In this document: piece by piece, positions 11,940 to 24,074 of the stretch
Layout of the letters: each line of letters starts with the position of its first letter
Position numbering within the stretch: position 1 is the stretch's first letter
Assembly (NCBI GenBank): GCA_963575745.1
Contig: CAUYUJ010022504.1
Coordinates: 266,001-330,000 of the forward strand
Direction of reading: 5' to 3'
DNA: 64,000 bases
Source of the DNA: Prorocentrum cordatum
Lineage: Eukaryota; Sar; Dinophyceae; Prorocentrales; Prorocentraceae
Position numbers and translations under genes: made by a program
Notes under the pieces: model-generated
What the model saw: the letters and a program-made list of their open reading frames with translations, nothing else
Told to the model about the DNA's origin: nothing
The model's database searches: none

Positions 11940-12075
11940 TTGGGAATCGACGCTAGTCGACGCTACATCGACGCTATTCGACGCTAGATAAACGCTAATC
12001 GACGCTCGCCGACGCTAAATCGGCGCTATCTCATCGACGCCCAGATGCTAATCGACGCTAGCCGACGCTGAAAAC
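11940..12075. repeat. CGACGCTA minisatellite
   Basis: About 12 units of (AT)CGACGCTA in 135 bp. Confidence 0.8.
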
Positions 12076-12244
12076 TAAATTTAAACGATATACCAGGCTC
12101 CCATGATTTTCTACCGAAGGCCCCCCACAGCCAGAGGTATGAGCCGAGGACAAGCGGCGGTAGTGCGACACACAGCAAAGCGAACCCCAACTTCCTAAGG
12201 CGCAATGGCCACGCCCCCTTTCGAAACGCCTATCCGCAAATTGG

Positions 12245-12400
12245 GGGGTGACAGAACGATACCGATGCCGCTGCTCCCCGGACCTCTCGTGGGATGCGGT
12301 CTGACAAAGATTTCAAGACTGACCCAACCGTGGCGACGAGGGTACCACCCAGGAAGCCCGAGATACCAGAAACAAGGGCGACGTGACGGTATTGGTAGAC
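12245..12400. repeat. Family G dispersed repeat
   Basis: Shares ACCGATACCGATGC and CGTGGCGACGAGGG with 4,855 and 61,135. Confidence 0.6.
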
Positions 12401-12419
12401 TTGCCCCCTTGTAAGCTAG

Positions 12420-12960
12420 GAGAGATTTCGGCACCACCAGGGCCTCATGTTTCCGGACTCCACTGAGGGCAACGTGGACGACCCCCTCCCCCCCCCCACG
12501 CAAAGGGTGTGTGCGAGGTAACTGGTCGACCACTTATGCAGCCCATCTCCGAGGATCGCCTCGAGCGAATTGCGGTACCGTCTTCGCGCTGCGGTGCGGA
12601 GCGCGGAATAATAGAAGACGAAGGCGTGCTCCCGGCCACGGCGGGCCTCGGCAAGGATTGGGTCCCCCGACCCAGACGCGAGGAACGGCCCGAAGACCGA
12701 AGCCCCACCTGAGCCCAGAATGACACCTGCGTCAGTGACTTGAACGTGCGGCAGGCTTACGCTGTCACGACTTGCGCGCTGGGTTCTGACACCGCGCGGA
12801 TGCTGCAGTCTCGAACGATCGCAGCCTCCCGAGGCAGTGCAAATCGCTCGACGTCGGGCAGTTCCGAAACAACAGGCCAGAGCCGCCGAGGCAAAAATCA
12901 AGTTCGGTCGAGATAGCTTTTCCCAGGGCCCAAAATAATACACTTCGTGAGTCCAAGCAC
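12420..12960. other. Low-repeat stretch with open frames on both strands, unassigned
   Basis: The plus strand reads an acidic frame (PISEDRLERIAVPSSR, 12,509-12,712); the minus strand reads HAFVFYYSALRTAARRRYRN then SLEAILGDGLHKWSTSYLAH. Neither is recognisable and splice borders are unclear. Listed because it is one of few non-repetitive stretches. Confidence 0.2.
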
Positions 12961-12976
12961 GGAAGGACCACTACTC

Positions 12977-13134
12977 TCAAGTCTCAGGCCTGTCCCTCTA
13001 CAGGTGACATATTCTAAAATTAATTAAAATCGTGTGGAGACGATTTGTTGTTTTTGGACCATTTAGGGGGCATTCTTCTGGTATTGTTAATTTGTTGTCC
13101 GAAATCTCCCTGTAGGGGGACATGCCCGACCTGA
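12977..13134. mobile_element. Introner-like TIR element, family A
   Basis: 158 bp, ends TCAAGTC... and ...GCCCGACCTGA, with inner inverted motifs around CTACAGG and CTGTAGGGGGACA. Flanked by a perfect 8-bp duplication CACTACTC (12,969-12,976 and 13,135-13,142). The interior is A/T-rich and non-coding. Confidence 0.85.
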
Positions 13135-13444
13135 CACTACTCGCGCGTGCGAGGTCGCAGCCGAAGCGGGAACACCTTCCGACGCGCGGTCCACGTGTGC
13201 AGCTAGGGAGATTTCCAGAAGGCAGGGGCAGAACAACTGGCGACTGCCACTGCATCAGCAGCTTGCCCGTCACACGACGGAGATGTTTGCCGAGGAGGCG
13301 GCGGAGGCGGAGGAGGAGGAGGAGGAAGAGGAGGAGCAGGAGGAGGAAGAGGAGAAGGAACCGCAGGAGGACGAGGAGGTGGAGTGGCATGAAAAGCGGT
13401 ACATGCGTCGGGCTCCCGAAACCCTGCATCCCAAAACAGGTCAT

Positions 13445-13620
13445 CACTGGGGGGGGGCGCGTCTTTTGCTTCCGTCAGCTCCCGCGGGCCTTCAGCCAAC
13501 TTCCGCCAGCAGAACCGCCCTAGGTCTACTTCCGCCGGCTTCCACCAGCCTTCCGCCGAGGAAGAGTCGTCAACCTCCCGATCCCTCGAAGGCAAGCCTA
13601 TTTTTGGAGCGCCCCATAAG
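13445..13620. repeat. Dispersed repeat (three copies, CTTCCGCC type)
   Basis: CCTTCCGCCGAGGAAGAG, ATCCCTCGAAGGC and GGAGCGCC recur at 14,040-14,170 and 33,640-33,800. They make misleading open frames next to the zinc-finger exon. Confidence 0.6.
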
Positions 13621-13721
13621 ATGAGTAGGAGGAAATGGTCGCGAACCATGAGGAGCGTACCACACCGGGGCGATCCACTCGAGGTGGACTGCACCATGGA
13701 TCGAGAAGGGCGGGCGGGGGC

Positions 13722-13923
13722 CTTGCAGCCGTCCAAGTGCGCGTCCTGCTGTCCAGCCTTGAAGTACTCCTTACACCAGTCGCACTGGCTCACCGCTGGG
13801 CAGCCGACGAAGTGCGCTGGGAACTCGTCCTTGTGGAACTTGCCCTTGCACCCGAAGCAGGTCTGGACCTTGACCCCTCCACGACGGAATCCGGCCGACC
13901 GCGGAGCCGCTTGCGGCCTGCAC
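13722..13923 (-). CDS. Exon with two tandem C2HC zinc fingers
   Basis: Two fingers with identical spacing, C-x2-C-x11-H-x3-C: CFGCKGKFHKDEFPAHFVGC and CDWCKEYFKAGQQDAHLDGC, eight residues apart. Acceptor CGCAG|GTG; donor TGCAAG|GCCCCC (GC type) would end the exon just after the second finger. Both borders follow the AG|G and GC rules seen in KEA. The finger type resembles C2HC (ZNF474-like) domains of cytoskeletal or RNA-binding proteins; function cannot be stated. Confidence 0.6.
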
Positions 13924-14279
13924 CTGCGCGGCCTAGTCACAGGTCCTGGTCGCGGGTGTCAAAGACATGGCGCCTCTGACGTGGCGGGTTCCGGAAGCCC
14001 TACACCAAAAAGACTGGCCATCTCTTGGGAGGGGAGATACGATGTTTGCTTCAGCCACGGCCTCCGCCAGCGGAGCCGCCCTCGCTTTGCCGCCGCCGCC
14101 TTGCGCCAAGGAAGAGATGCCAGCTCCGTCGATCCTCGAAGGCGGAGCCCTTTTCTGAAACGCCTCACATGGCAACCGTAAAACTTAAAACAGCTCGCCG
14201 CGAAAAGCCCCACCGCCAGCCACAGCGGCGAGCACAGAGCGGGCGCAGCCACGGAGAAAATCTCTGTACCGCCCATGTG

Positions 14280-15010
14280 GCGCGTCGTGGATTGCGCGAT
14301 CCACGGGCTGAAGTACGCCATGGGTTGCGCCACAGGCTGCGCGATCCATGGGTGGCGCCATCCACGGATTGCGCCATGGACTGCGCCATGCTCCATGCGT
14401 GGGTTGCGCCATAGGTTGCGGGATCCATGGGCTGCGACAGAAAGTGCACCATGAGTTGCACGATCAATGGGTTGCGCTGTTGCGCCATTGGTTGCACCAC
14501 CCGCGGGTTGCGCCATGGCTGGCGCCATCCGTGGGATGCGCCATGGTTTGCGCCATCCGTGGGTCGCACGCTCTGTGGGTTGCGCTGTGCGTGGATTACG
14601 CCACAGATTTTGGAGTATGTCGCGCCATCCGCGGGGTCCTCACCTCAGGTTGGGCATACTGCTGCCGATCGTAACAAGGCCTGCTATTGACTGTGTCATA
14701 GATTATGCACTCGGCGGCCGAGGCTTAAACGGCCTGCTACTGATTGCCTCATACGTGGCGCACACGGCGAATAAAACGGCATGATATGGGTTACAACGTT
14801 AACTGCGTACTCGGAAGCGGAAAGCAAAACGGACTGCTATGGGATGCGCAGCACTCGGCGGCCAAGAATAAGACGGCCTGCGATTTGTTGCGCCATTGGT
14901 TGCGCACAGATCATGACAGGGCCTGGTATCGGTCACGCCATAAATTGCGCATCCGGCGGCCGATACGATTACGGCCTGCTGTTCTTTGCGCCAACGGTTG
15001 CGCACCCGGC
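14280..15010. repeat. GGTTGCGCCAT minisatellite
   Basis: Irregular units of GGTTGCGCCAT(C/G)CG and, from 14,650, GGCCTGCTATTG-type units spaced about 60 bp. Confidence 0.75.
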
Positions 15011-15214
15011 CTGCTATTGGTTGCGACCGGCCCGCCAGTGAGCAAGCCAGTCAGTCAGTGCCATCCGCCTCGCGAAGAGCAAATTCGGCCTACGCCCGAG
15101 ATCAGGCTGTCGAGCCGAATGGATCCCGCGGATATGCCCGACCGATCCTGCGACCGGCCATCTCAAGGTGGGCGATCACCCCATGCTCAAATGCATGTCC
15201 GGGGGGGCGGCCAT

Positions 15215-15313
15215 CCAGAGACACGGCTAAGGCGCGGGCCGCCTTGCACTGAACGATGTGCGCTGCCATGTCCGTCGTGTGCCTTTTGCAGAACTTGCAC
15301 TGCGTGTCTTCGG
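15215..15313 (-). CDS. Exon with a C2HC zinc finger
   Basis: The frame reads DTQCKFCKRHTTDMAAHIVQ followed by CKAARALAVSLDG: C-x2-C-x9-H-x3-C, the short C2HC finger seen in many protist zinc-finger proteins. Likely acceptor CCGCAG|CC at 15,314-15,319; the donor could be GCC|GTGTCT near 15,215. It probably belongs to one gene with the next exon at 13,923, which has two fingers of the same kind. Role unknown. Confidence 0.5.
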
Positions 15314-15584
15314 CTGCGGCGCAGAGCAGCCTCTGCCTCGGTGGACGCGCCGTTCGTTCTTTCGCAGAGGGCCTCGACTCCCGACGTCCTCGCCTCGTGA
15401 TAAAATCACGCCGGGAATTTGTTGGCAGCTTTGCGGCCTCGGGGTGCCCTCGCCGGGCCCCGGCGAACCGTCAAACAAACCACGCGGGCATAAACAGGAC
15501 AGGGTCTGGACTTCTGGGGGCCACGCGCTGGAAAACATAGCCCGGCGAGGAGACCAACAATCTTCGGGCGCGAAGGCCGCGAGG

Positions 15585-16260
15585 CCGAGTGCCGAAATGG
15601 GTGCGGGGCCGCCATGCGGACCCTGCCGCTGGGGCCTTCGGGCGAGTGCCCGATGGGGTCGCGGCACGTGCGAGGGGGTGCCCACGCGAGTGCAGGGCCG
15701 CCAGGCGGGCCCTGCCGCTGGAGCCTTCCGTGGAGCCCCCCACAGAGGGCCACGCAACGTGTGCGGGGGTATGCCGGAAGGGGCGCGGGGCCGCCGTGCG
15801 GAGCCTGCCGTGCAGGCCCGCCGTGGAGCTCCCACGGGGCCAGGGCGCGCGGGAGGGCTGTGCCGGAGTGGGTGCGGGGCCGACAGGCGGGCCCCGCCGC
15901 GACGGTGCCACGAAGCGTGCGGGGGGTGCTTCCGAGATGGGCGCGGGGCCGCGGTGCGGACGCAGCAGCTGTGGCCTTCGGCGGAGCTCCCCATGGGGTT
16001 GCGAGGCTAGTGAAGGGGTGTGCCGACGCGGGAGCGGGGCCGCCATGCGGTCGCAGCGGCTGGGGGCCTTCGGTGGAGCTCCCGGTAGGGGTACGAAGCG
16101 TGAGGGGTGTGTCAACATGGGCGCGGTGCCGCCATGCGAAAGCAGCCGTTGGGGCTTTCGGTGGGACTCCCAGTGGGGCCAGGGAGAGTGGGGGGTGTGC
16201 CGCAATGGATGCGGGGCCGCCATGTGAGCCCAAATTACGGGGCCACGAAGTGTGTGAGAG
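15585..16260. repeat. ~86-bp satellite, block 1
   Basis: Units contain GTGTGCCGAAATGGG, GGGGCCGCCATGCG, GGGCCTTCGGTGGAGCTC and GGGGCCACGAA. Long open frames on both strands here are a by-product. Confidence 0.85.
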
Positions 16261-16261
16261 T

Positions 16262-16408
16262 TATGCGGGTAATGAAAATGATGAGGATGAGGATGAGCAT
16301 GAGGATAAGGATGAGGATGCGGATGATGATGGTGATGATGATGATGAAGATGATGATGAAGATGATGATGATGATGTTGATGATGATGATGATGCTGATG
16401 ACGATGAC

Positions 16409-16488
<80 letters not shown>

Positions 16489-16660
16489 CGATGGTGGTGG
16501 TGGTGATTGTGATGATTCTGATGACGACGATGACGATGATGGTGATGCTGATGGTGGTGATGATGATGACGATGATGATGACGACGATGAGGATGATGAT
16601 ATACTGACGATGGTGATGCGAATGATGGAAATGCTGGTGATGATGATAATGATGATGACG
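16262..16660. repeat. (GAT)n tract
   Basis: About 400 bp of GATGAT with interruptions; reads poly-Asp, poly-Met or poly-His by frame and is not a gene. Confidence 0.9.
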
Positions 16661-17039
16661 CCGAGGACATGCGGGGGGTGGCATCAGCAATGAGAGGAGC
16701 AACGGAGGAAGGTAAAGAGGATGGTGAGGTGGAGCACGGCGCTGCGGATTCAAAACGAGACCCAGCACCATCGGATGGTTGGGAACAGTACGTCGGACGC
16801 CTGGGAACACTCGCTGCGTGTGCCGATGGATCCTGCAACGACTTGCAGTACAGAGCTGCACGGCTGACAGGTTGGAAGACAAGACGCACAAGAAAAAGGC
16901 TGCTGCTAAACATGATTGCTGCGCATGATCTCCGCCAGTGCCCCCTTCTGGAGCAAGGGCGTCAGCTGCGAAACAGACTACCCCTGCGAATGACCCCACC
17001 GTGTGCAAGTGTAAGCACCGCTAGGCGGCAAGTGGGACG

Positions 17040-17285
17040 AATTCGGTGGACCTCCCTGTGGGGCTGCGGAACGTGTGAGACGTGTGCCGACGTGGGTGCA
17101 GCGGTGGCATGCGGCCCCTCCCACCAGAGCCGTCGGTGGAGCTCCCGATGGGGCGACGAAGCGCGTGGAGAGTGTGCCGAAATGGGTGCTGCGGTGGCCT
17201 TCGGACCCTCCCACTGGGGCCTTCGGTGTAGCTCCCGAGAGGGCAACGACACGCGCGAGACATCCACCGAAATTAGCACGGCGAT
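17040..17285. repeat. ~86-bp satellite, block 2
   Basis: Three units with GGTGGCATGCG and GTGGAGCTCCC. Confidence 0.8.
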
Positions 17286-17302
17286 GGCATGCGAATCTTG
17301 GC

Positions 17303-17501
17303 TCAAGTCGGGCCTGTCCCCGTACAGGGGGATTTCGGCGAAAAATCAAAAATACCCCAAAAATTTTTAAAACATAGTCCACAAATAGTCTGGGGACTAC
17401 TTTTTGAGCATTGTTTGACCTTTTGGGAGTACTTTTGGGGTATGTTTTTTTATTTTTCGTCGAAAATCCCCCCGTGCAGGGGGACAGGCCCGAAGGAAAT
17501 C
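17303..17501. mobile_element. Introner-like TIR element, family A
   Basis: About 199 bp, the longest undisturbed copy. Ends GTCGGGCCTGTCCCC and GGGGGACAGGCCCGA; flanked by TCTTGGC on both sides (17,296-17,302 and 17,502-17,508). The interior is a near-palindrome (AATCAAAAATACCCC... GGGGTATG). Confidence 0.8.
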
Positions 17502-17889
17502 TCTTGGCACGTGGGCATGCCGTTGCGCCTTCCAATGGGGGGGGCAGCGGAGCGTGCGCGCGAGAGACGGTACATCGACAAAATGTTGCACCACCTGGTG
17601 TTGTCAAGAAAGCAAGCCGATTTTGCAATGGATGTTCGATTTTGCAATGGATGCAATACTAAGATCAGGGGGAGGGGGGGAGGAGCAATGCAAAACAGCT
17701 GACAATGCGCGGCAAAAGTGGTGCAACACTTCGTCGACGTACGGGAGGAGTGCCGAAGGGGGCGCGCGGGGCGGCGGCGTGCGGACCCGTGCCTCTCGGG
17801 GACGTCGGCGGGGGGCCGCCCCCTCGTGGCCACGCGCAACACGGGCGACGCGGGTGCCAGAAAGGGGCGGTGGCGGCGGGCATTGTGTG

Positions 17890-18215
17890 GACCCGAGCAT
17901 GTGGGCCTCACCTGGAGCTCCTGTGGGGCCACGAAGCGTGTGAGAGTTGCGAGGCTAGTGAAGGGGTGTGCCGACGCGGGAGCGGGGCCGCCATGCGGTC
18001 GCAGCGGCTGGGGGCCTTCGGTGGAGCTCCCGGTAGGGGTACGAAGCGTGAGGGGTGTGTCAACATGGGCGCGGCGCCGCCATGCGAAAGCAGCCGTTGG
18101 GGCTTTCGGTGGGACTCCCAGTGGGGCCAGGGAGAGTGGGGGGTGTGCCGCAATGGATGCGGGGCCGCCATGTGAGCCCAAATTACGGGGCCACGAAGCG
18201 TGTGAGAGTTATCAG
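17890..18215. repeat. ~86-bp satellite, block 3 (duplicate of part of block 1)
   Basis: 17,949-18,266 is nearly identical to 16,001-16,318, including the start of the following GAT tract. Confidence 0.85.
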
Positions 18216-18446
18216 GGTAGTGAAAAGGATGAGGATGAGGATGAGCACGAGGGTAAGGATGAGGATGTGCGGATGAGGATGATAATGCTGCTGATGATGC
18301 TGATGCTGATGATGATGCTGATGATGATGATGGTGATGATGAGGATGAGGATGCTGATGCTGATGCTGATGATGATGATGATGATGATGGTGATAATGAT
18401 GGTGATGATGGTGATGAGGATGAGGATGAGGATGATGATGATGGTG

Positions 18447-18499
<53 letters not shown>

Positions 18500-18527
18500 G
18501 ACGATGATGATGGTGATGATGATGATA

Positions 18528-18608
<81 letters not shown>

Positions 18609-18610
18609 GT
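18215..18610. repeat. (GAT)n tract, second copy
   Basis: Follows the duplicated satellite block exactly as the tract at 16,262 does. Confidence 0.9.
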
Positions 18611-18829
18611 GTACCGGAAATCGCATGGCGGTGGCATGCGACTTCCGGAACAGGCAAAAGCCCAAATAAGGACGCGCGGTAAGGACGCAGGACCCTTCGA
18701 AGCCGAAGTTGATATTTCTGGGGCGGCGGGCGACGAAAACTCTTAGGACGCAAGAGCAAGGAAGAGCAAGGACGCAAGGGCACCCTGAGCAAAGTCGCGC
18801 GTCCTTATTAGGGTTTTTGACTGTAGCAT

Positions 18830-19290
18830 GTGGGCCTCACCTGGAGCTCCTATGGGGCAGCGGAACGTGTGAGAGGCGTACCGGAAATTGCGTGGCGGTG
18901 GCATGCGACTTTGGGTGGAGCCTCCCTGTGTGGCAGCGATGCGCGTGAGGGGTGTGTCGAACTCTGTGCGGCGGTGGCATGCGGACTCTCCCACTGGGAC
19001 ATTCGGTGGAGCACCTTAGGGTGTGTCCTAATGGGTGCAGCGGTGGCATGCAGAGTATGGCATTTGGGCATTTGGTGGAGCTCCCGAAACGTATGAGGGG
19101 TGTGCCGAAATGAGCTGGTACTTGAGCCTTCGGTGGAGCTCCCTATGGGGATACGAAGCGTTGGACAGGTGTGCCGAAATGGGCGCGGCGGTGGCATACG
19201 AACCCTAGCATCTGGACCTTAGTTGGAACTTCCTGTGTGGCCGCGAAACTTGTGAGGGGCGTGCCGAAACGAGCATGCGGAGGGCAACAA
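18830..19290. repeat. ~86-bp satellite, block 4
   Basis: Five to six diverged units; 18,660-18,830 before it has a short AGGACGCA repeat. Confidence 0.8.
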
Positions 19291-19299
19291 CAAAGATGA

Positions 19300-20160
19300 T
19301 AGGAGGTGGGAGGGCAACGGAGGGAAAGAGACGTGGGGCGCTGTCTCTTCAAGACGGGGGCCTGACACCACAGGATGGCGTTGGAAGTCATAAATGTTGC
19401 GATGGACGTCCCTGCGAATCAACAGCACAAAGTCACGGCTATTCGAATGGTCGCAGCGACCATTGGAGAAGTTGAGATTCCTTGTAGTACGCACCAGTTC
19501 CGCCCCTGATTTCGGGCGGGTTGGCGCCTCCCCCACACCCTTTCCCACTCAACATTGGTGCCTTGACTAGCGGCGCGCACAAGGGGGAGGGAGTCTTCTT
19601 AGAAGGGCCTCGAGGCGTCTAAGGCGGCGCCTTACAAACCAAGGCGTCTAAGGCGGCGTCTTAGACTCCCGAGGCGGCGTCTAAGGCCTTGGGAGTCTTC
19701 TTAGAAGGGCCTTGAGAAACCAGGAGGGCTTCGGAGAAGCCAGTCACTTTCTCAGGATCCCTCCGAAATCTTGGAAGGCCGCCTCCCCTGCGCCAGCCCC
19801 TCCTGCCCCTTTTGCCTTTCGAGCGCATGCCGCCACCACTTCGCCGGCGCGGGCTCCCTTGGGCAGACACAGGGGAGCTTTGAACAAACGATATGCGCTG
19901 TTATGTTGCTCCCGTCGTACTTGCAGACTACATCCCAGAAATAATCTTGAGCACCCGGAAAAGTGTCGAAGGAGTGGCGACACAGTGTCGGACGAGTGTC
20001 TCCCAGGGCCCGACACGTGAAGACCCTGGAGTTTTTGAGTATACTTGAAACTAGGTCGGAGCATCCTAGATCTACGGCGGAGCCCAGCGGTCCGACAGCG
20101 ACTCGGCACCCCATCGCAGCCCGCCCGTGGGACTCCCCACGGCGCGAGCTGTGCGGGCAG
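19300..20160. other. No gene seen
   Basis: Contains GGCGTCTAAGGCGGCG tandem units at 19,605-19,720 and otherwise unassigned sequence. Confidence 0.5.
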
Positions 20161-20169
20161 TGTGCAGGA

Positions 20170-20318
20170 GGAGGAAAAACACACAGACACAATGAATCGT
20201 CGATTCCCCAGAACATATGGGAAAATAGGGGCAGTGGGGGGGAAGACAGAAACCCCGAAAATATGGGAAGATATGGGGGATATATTTATTTGTGTGTATT
20301 TATTTGTGTGTCCTGGAG
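20170..20318 (-). repeat. Family C dispersed repeat, inverted
   Basis: Reverse complement of the copies at 447 and 5,048. Confidence 0.75.
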
Positions 20319-21404
20319 CCCCTCCTCCTCCGCCGGGCGGCAGGGCGCGGGGCCCGCGCGAGAGCCGGGGGGCGCGCACCGGACAGCCCCGCGGGGCCGC
20401 GGTGGACAGGAGGCGCCCGGGGCACCCCGTGCGCTCCTGTGGACTCGACTCGGGCACCCCCCACGGCCAGGGGGGGGAGGAGGAGCAGGAGGAGGAGGAG
20501 GAGGAGGAAGAGGAGGAGGAGGAGGAGGAGCAGAAGGAGGAGAAGGAGGAGAAGGAGGAAGAGGAGGAGGAGGAGAAGCAGACGAAGAGAAGAGGGGGGG
20601 GCCCATGGGGGCCTGGGATAAACGTCAAGACGACGTCGTATTGACGATTACTCGGCGGCCCTAGGCGCGGGACGGGTCAGGGGCCAGGGGCGGGCCGGGG
20701 GGCCCGGGGTGAGGGGCACGGGAGGGGGCAATGAACCAGGCAGGGCGGGCCGAGGCAGCGGGCCAGGGGAGAGGGTGAGGAGCGGGAGGGGCGGGGCGGC
20801 ACGCCAGGGGCGAGTAGGCTGGGCCAAGGTTGCGCGGCCCCGGCGTCAGGGCGAAAGTTGCAAAGGGCAGAGGGGAGGGCCGCGCCCGGGAACGCTCTGC
20901 ACGCAGGGCTGTCCAGCGGGGCCCCAGCTATCTTGAGCACGCTGGGTCAGGTGCCGCGACGAGCATGCCCTGGAGGGCTGCCGTGCGGGGCCAGCCGTCC
21001 TGAGTGCATTATTCGGGTCGGGGATGGAGGGAGGAAGTCCCCCTCCTCCTCGTCCTCCAATGCAGCCAGCCAGCCTCCTAGCCCCAGAGGAGGGGAAGAC
21101 GGAGAGGGGGGGGAGGAGGCGGAGGATCGAGGTAGGGAGGAGCAAGAGGGGGGGAGGGGGGAGAAGGAGAGGAGCATGAGGATGACCTACCTCCAGAGAC
21201 GACCCCCGGTGACCGCAATGGACCCTGCACCCCTCGTCCGCGCGAGCCTCCGCCCCAGCGGCCCCCAGGCCTCGAATGAACGAGCGGCCACGCTCGGGAG
21301 CCCCCGTCCGGTCATCATTGATTCGAGGTTACCACACGGTCCGTCACCGCACCGTTTTGGGACCCTGGAGATGGCCCGAGACGTCCTCGGACAACGACCC
21401 CAGA

Positions 21405-22010
21405 GATCCGATGCCGTGATTTTTTCAATGCGAGGTCCCCGGAAGTCTCGACCCATGCCCCAGTGCCGGCTCTTCATCCCGAGTCGTTTCTTGACGGCCC
21501 CGGGGCCCGGCGAGGGCCGCTGGAGGCCGCAAATCGAGAAACACCTCCGCCCCGATGTTTGTCCATGCGCCGGAGCTCTGGGACCCGCGCCCCACCAACC
21601 GCGCGGCCACCTCGAATCACCACCGACCCACCACGCGGTGTGGCCGCCCCGCGCCGTCCGGGGGCACCCGCGGCCCGCGCGGCCCGCGCGGCCCCCCAGC
21701 CGCTGGGGCGCCCGCCGGCTGCGCTCCTCCATGCCGCCGCAGGCCGAGTCCGCCGGCCCCCCCCCCAAAGAGGCCCCTCGGCGCGCCCGACGCGGGGGGG
21801 GGCAGAAGTGCAGCCCCAGACAGGAGATCGCGCCGTGCCAAAAAGTCAGGGCAGCCAGCTTTTCCCCATTCTCGGCCCCCGGGGGCCCTCGCCGGGCCTC
21901 GGGGCCGTCAACAAAACGACGCAGGATGAAAAACCAGCCCAGGGGAAGGGGTCGGGGCTTCTGGGAACGCCGCCCAGCAAAAATCGGAACGTCGCATGTC
22001 TGGGGTAGGG
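21405..22010. repeat. Family H dispersed ~180-bp repeat, two copies
   Basis: Copies at about 21,405-21,560 and (inverted) 21,830-22,010. Family consensus: TCATGAAAAAATCA(C/T)GACG, GGGCCCGGCGAGGGCC, ACGACTCGGGATGAAAAACC. The spacer is a GC-rich Pro/Arg-coding stretch without a recognisable gene. Confidence 0.65.
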
Positions 22011-22549
22011 GCCCGACCACAAGAAACCTTCCACAAGAAACCCAACCCTGAGGCCAAAGGACGGCCATCGATGTTTGGTGTGGGAACGTCACGCCCTCCA
22101 CGGCAAAGCCATCGAGACCCGAGAAACCCGGGGCACCCTGGAGGCTAGCATGGTGTGTCTTGGTAGGGGCCTCCACTGTAGGGCCCTGAGATCATGCAGC
22201 CGGATGCGTTTCGCGCCAGGCGTCTTCGCCCAGACTCGGGACTCTAGAGCGCCGCTGGTGATTTCCCACGAATCTACGGCATGTGTTGCACGACGCTGGA
22301 TCTCAGAAAGGTCGGCGCACACTTCCGCTGGCACCCATGCAAGCGAGGACGAAAACAGTGCAGCAGAATGGAGGCACACACACATGATACACGCAATTCG
22401 CCGGCCTAACGGGCCAAGGGCGCGCTAAAATCTCCGTTAACTGGTTAACAGTATTTCTAGTTCGCGCGCTCGGGGTCGCCCCTGGGGGTCCCCGGACGGA
22501 AAATACCCTGGCAAGGTCCCGGGCAGGTCCCCGCGAGGTCCCGGCCAGG

Positions 22550-23010
22550 CAGGCTCCCAAGAGCGCTCCAGGAGCGCTTCAAGTGGCCTCCAAGAGAGCT
22601 CAACATGGTCCGAGACGGTCCAAGAGCGACCTAAGATGCCAAAGATGGGCTCCATACAACCCAAAGCGCCTTCAAGACGCCCCAAGAGGCCTCCAAGAGA
22701 CCTCCCATGAGGGCCCACAGAGGCAGAAAATCTCCCCTTTTCGGCTTACCGGTGCTCCAAGACGGCCCAAGAGGCTTCCAGGATCGCCCCAACACGGCCC
22801 AAGAGGCCTCCGAGAGCGCCCAAAACGGCCACAGAGGGCCCCAAGACAGCCCCAGAGGCCTCCAAGATGGCCGACGAGGCTCCCACGACGGCTCCAAGAG
22901 CGGGCCCAGACGGGGGACCCGAAGGGACACCCAAGAGGCGCCCAGGAAGCCCCCAAGAGGCCCTCAGGCGCTCCCTAGCGCGCCCAAGCGCTCCCAGGCG
23001 CCCCCAAGCG
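22550..23010. repeat. CCAAGAGGCC array
   Basis: About 35 short CCAAGA(G/C)GGCC units; the complement reads GLLGASWGPLG-like frames that are not genes. Confidence 0.8.
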
Positions 23011-23207
23011 CTCCCAAGCACTCCGCCCTTTCCCTCCCCCTCCCCCTCTTTGAACCGATCCTTGACGATTTCATTCTTCTGGTGATTCGCTGCATCCATA
23101 GCCACTTGGCTGCAGGCCCTCATTGTGGGACCGCAGGAGTCCCGGGCCCGAGAGGCCCCGCCTTTCTCCCTCACTTCCAACTTCTATACAACTGAGCCCA
23201 ATCCGGC

Positions 23208-23329
23208 CATCGCTCGGACGTCCATTCCCTGTGTTTTTTTCTGGTTTCGTGCGTGGCTTTTTCGCCAAATGATCAAGGATGCTCCTCGATGGTCCTCGCC
23301 GAAAGAAAAATGCACACGTCCGAGCGATG
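23208..23329. mobile_element. 120-bp MITE-like element, family D
   Basis: Same 14-bp TIR as the copies at 6,021 and 60,987; 122 bp. No coding capacity. Confidence 0.78.
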
Positions 23330-23554
23330 CCAAGCAAAACAAACTACTTCCTATCCCTCTCTCTCATATAACCGTGCTGGTGTGTGCGTATGTGTGCGTG
23401 TGCTGGTGGCGCTGACGGAGACCGAGCGCCACGAGGAAACCAAGAGCTGCCCGAGGTGCATCTTGAGGGACGAGGAAGTTTGCCCTGTGAAGCTTCGCTT
23501 CACACTCTCCCCCTCCCCCTCCCCCTCCCCTCCTCCCCCTCCCCCTCCCCCCCC

Positions 23555-23710
23555 CCAAGAGGCCACAAAAGGCCCCCAAGAGGCCCCAAAAGAGGCCAGC
23601 AAAAAATCCCAAGCAGGCCCACGAAGCCCGAAGAGGCCCCCAAGAAGCCCCCAAAAGGCTCCCCAGAGGCTTCAAAACTGGTCCCCAGAGGCTCCCTGCG
23701 AACAAAAAGA
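23555..23710. repeat. CCAAGAGGCC array
   Basis: Preceded by a CTCCCCCTCCCC run at 23,503-23,554. Confidence 0.75.
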
Positions 23711-24074
23711 AACATCCATGAGGACTTTGACCCACAACCCAAGTACGTCTCGAAACTCTGCTGGAGCTCTCTTGAGCCATCTTGGCGCTCTCTGGGGCAG
23801 TCGATCGGCTCTCTTCGACAGGGTGCGAGCCACATATCCAAAGATCTCCTCGAAGACCGTCCTGCCTGCCCTACTGTTCCCCCTGGGCACGAGCACACGC
23901 AGCCACAGTGATGCGAAATGGGCCGGCGGAATGAGCGAAGCGATAAAATAATCAAGTACGACACTGCGTTGGCCGCCCGACTCATCATCACTCCTCCAAT
24001 CAGTTAGGCAAGATTTGCGCTACCGCGGTGGCCAAGCGAGTTCAGCTTAGCCTGGCCAACCCTTTGTTAACTGC

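Noticed and set aside
15471-16913. 480-codon minus-strand frame and similar frames across 15.4-18.8 kb
   Set aside because: They run through the ~86-bp satellite and GAT tract; open frames exist on both strands and end in poly-His, poly-Asp or poly-Met.
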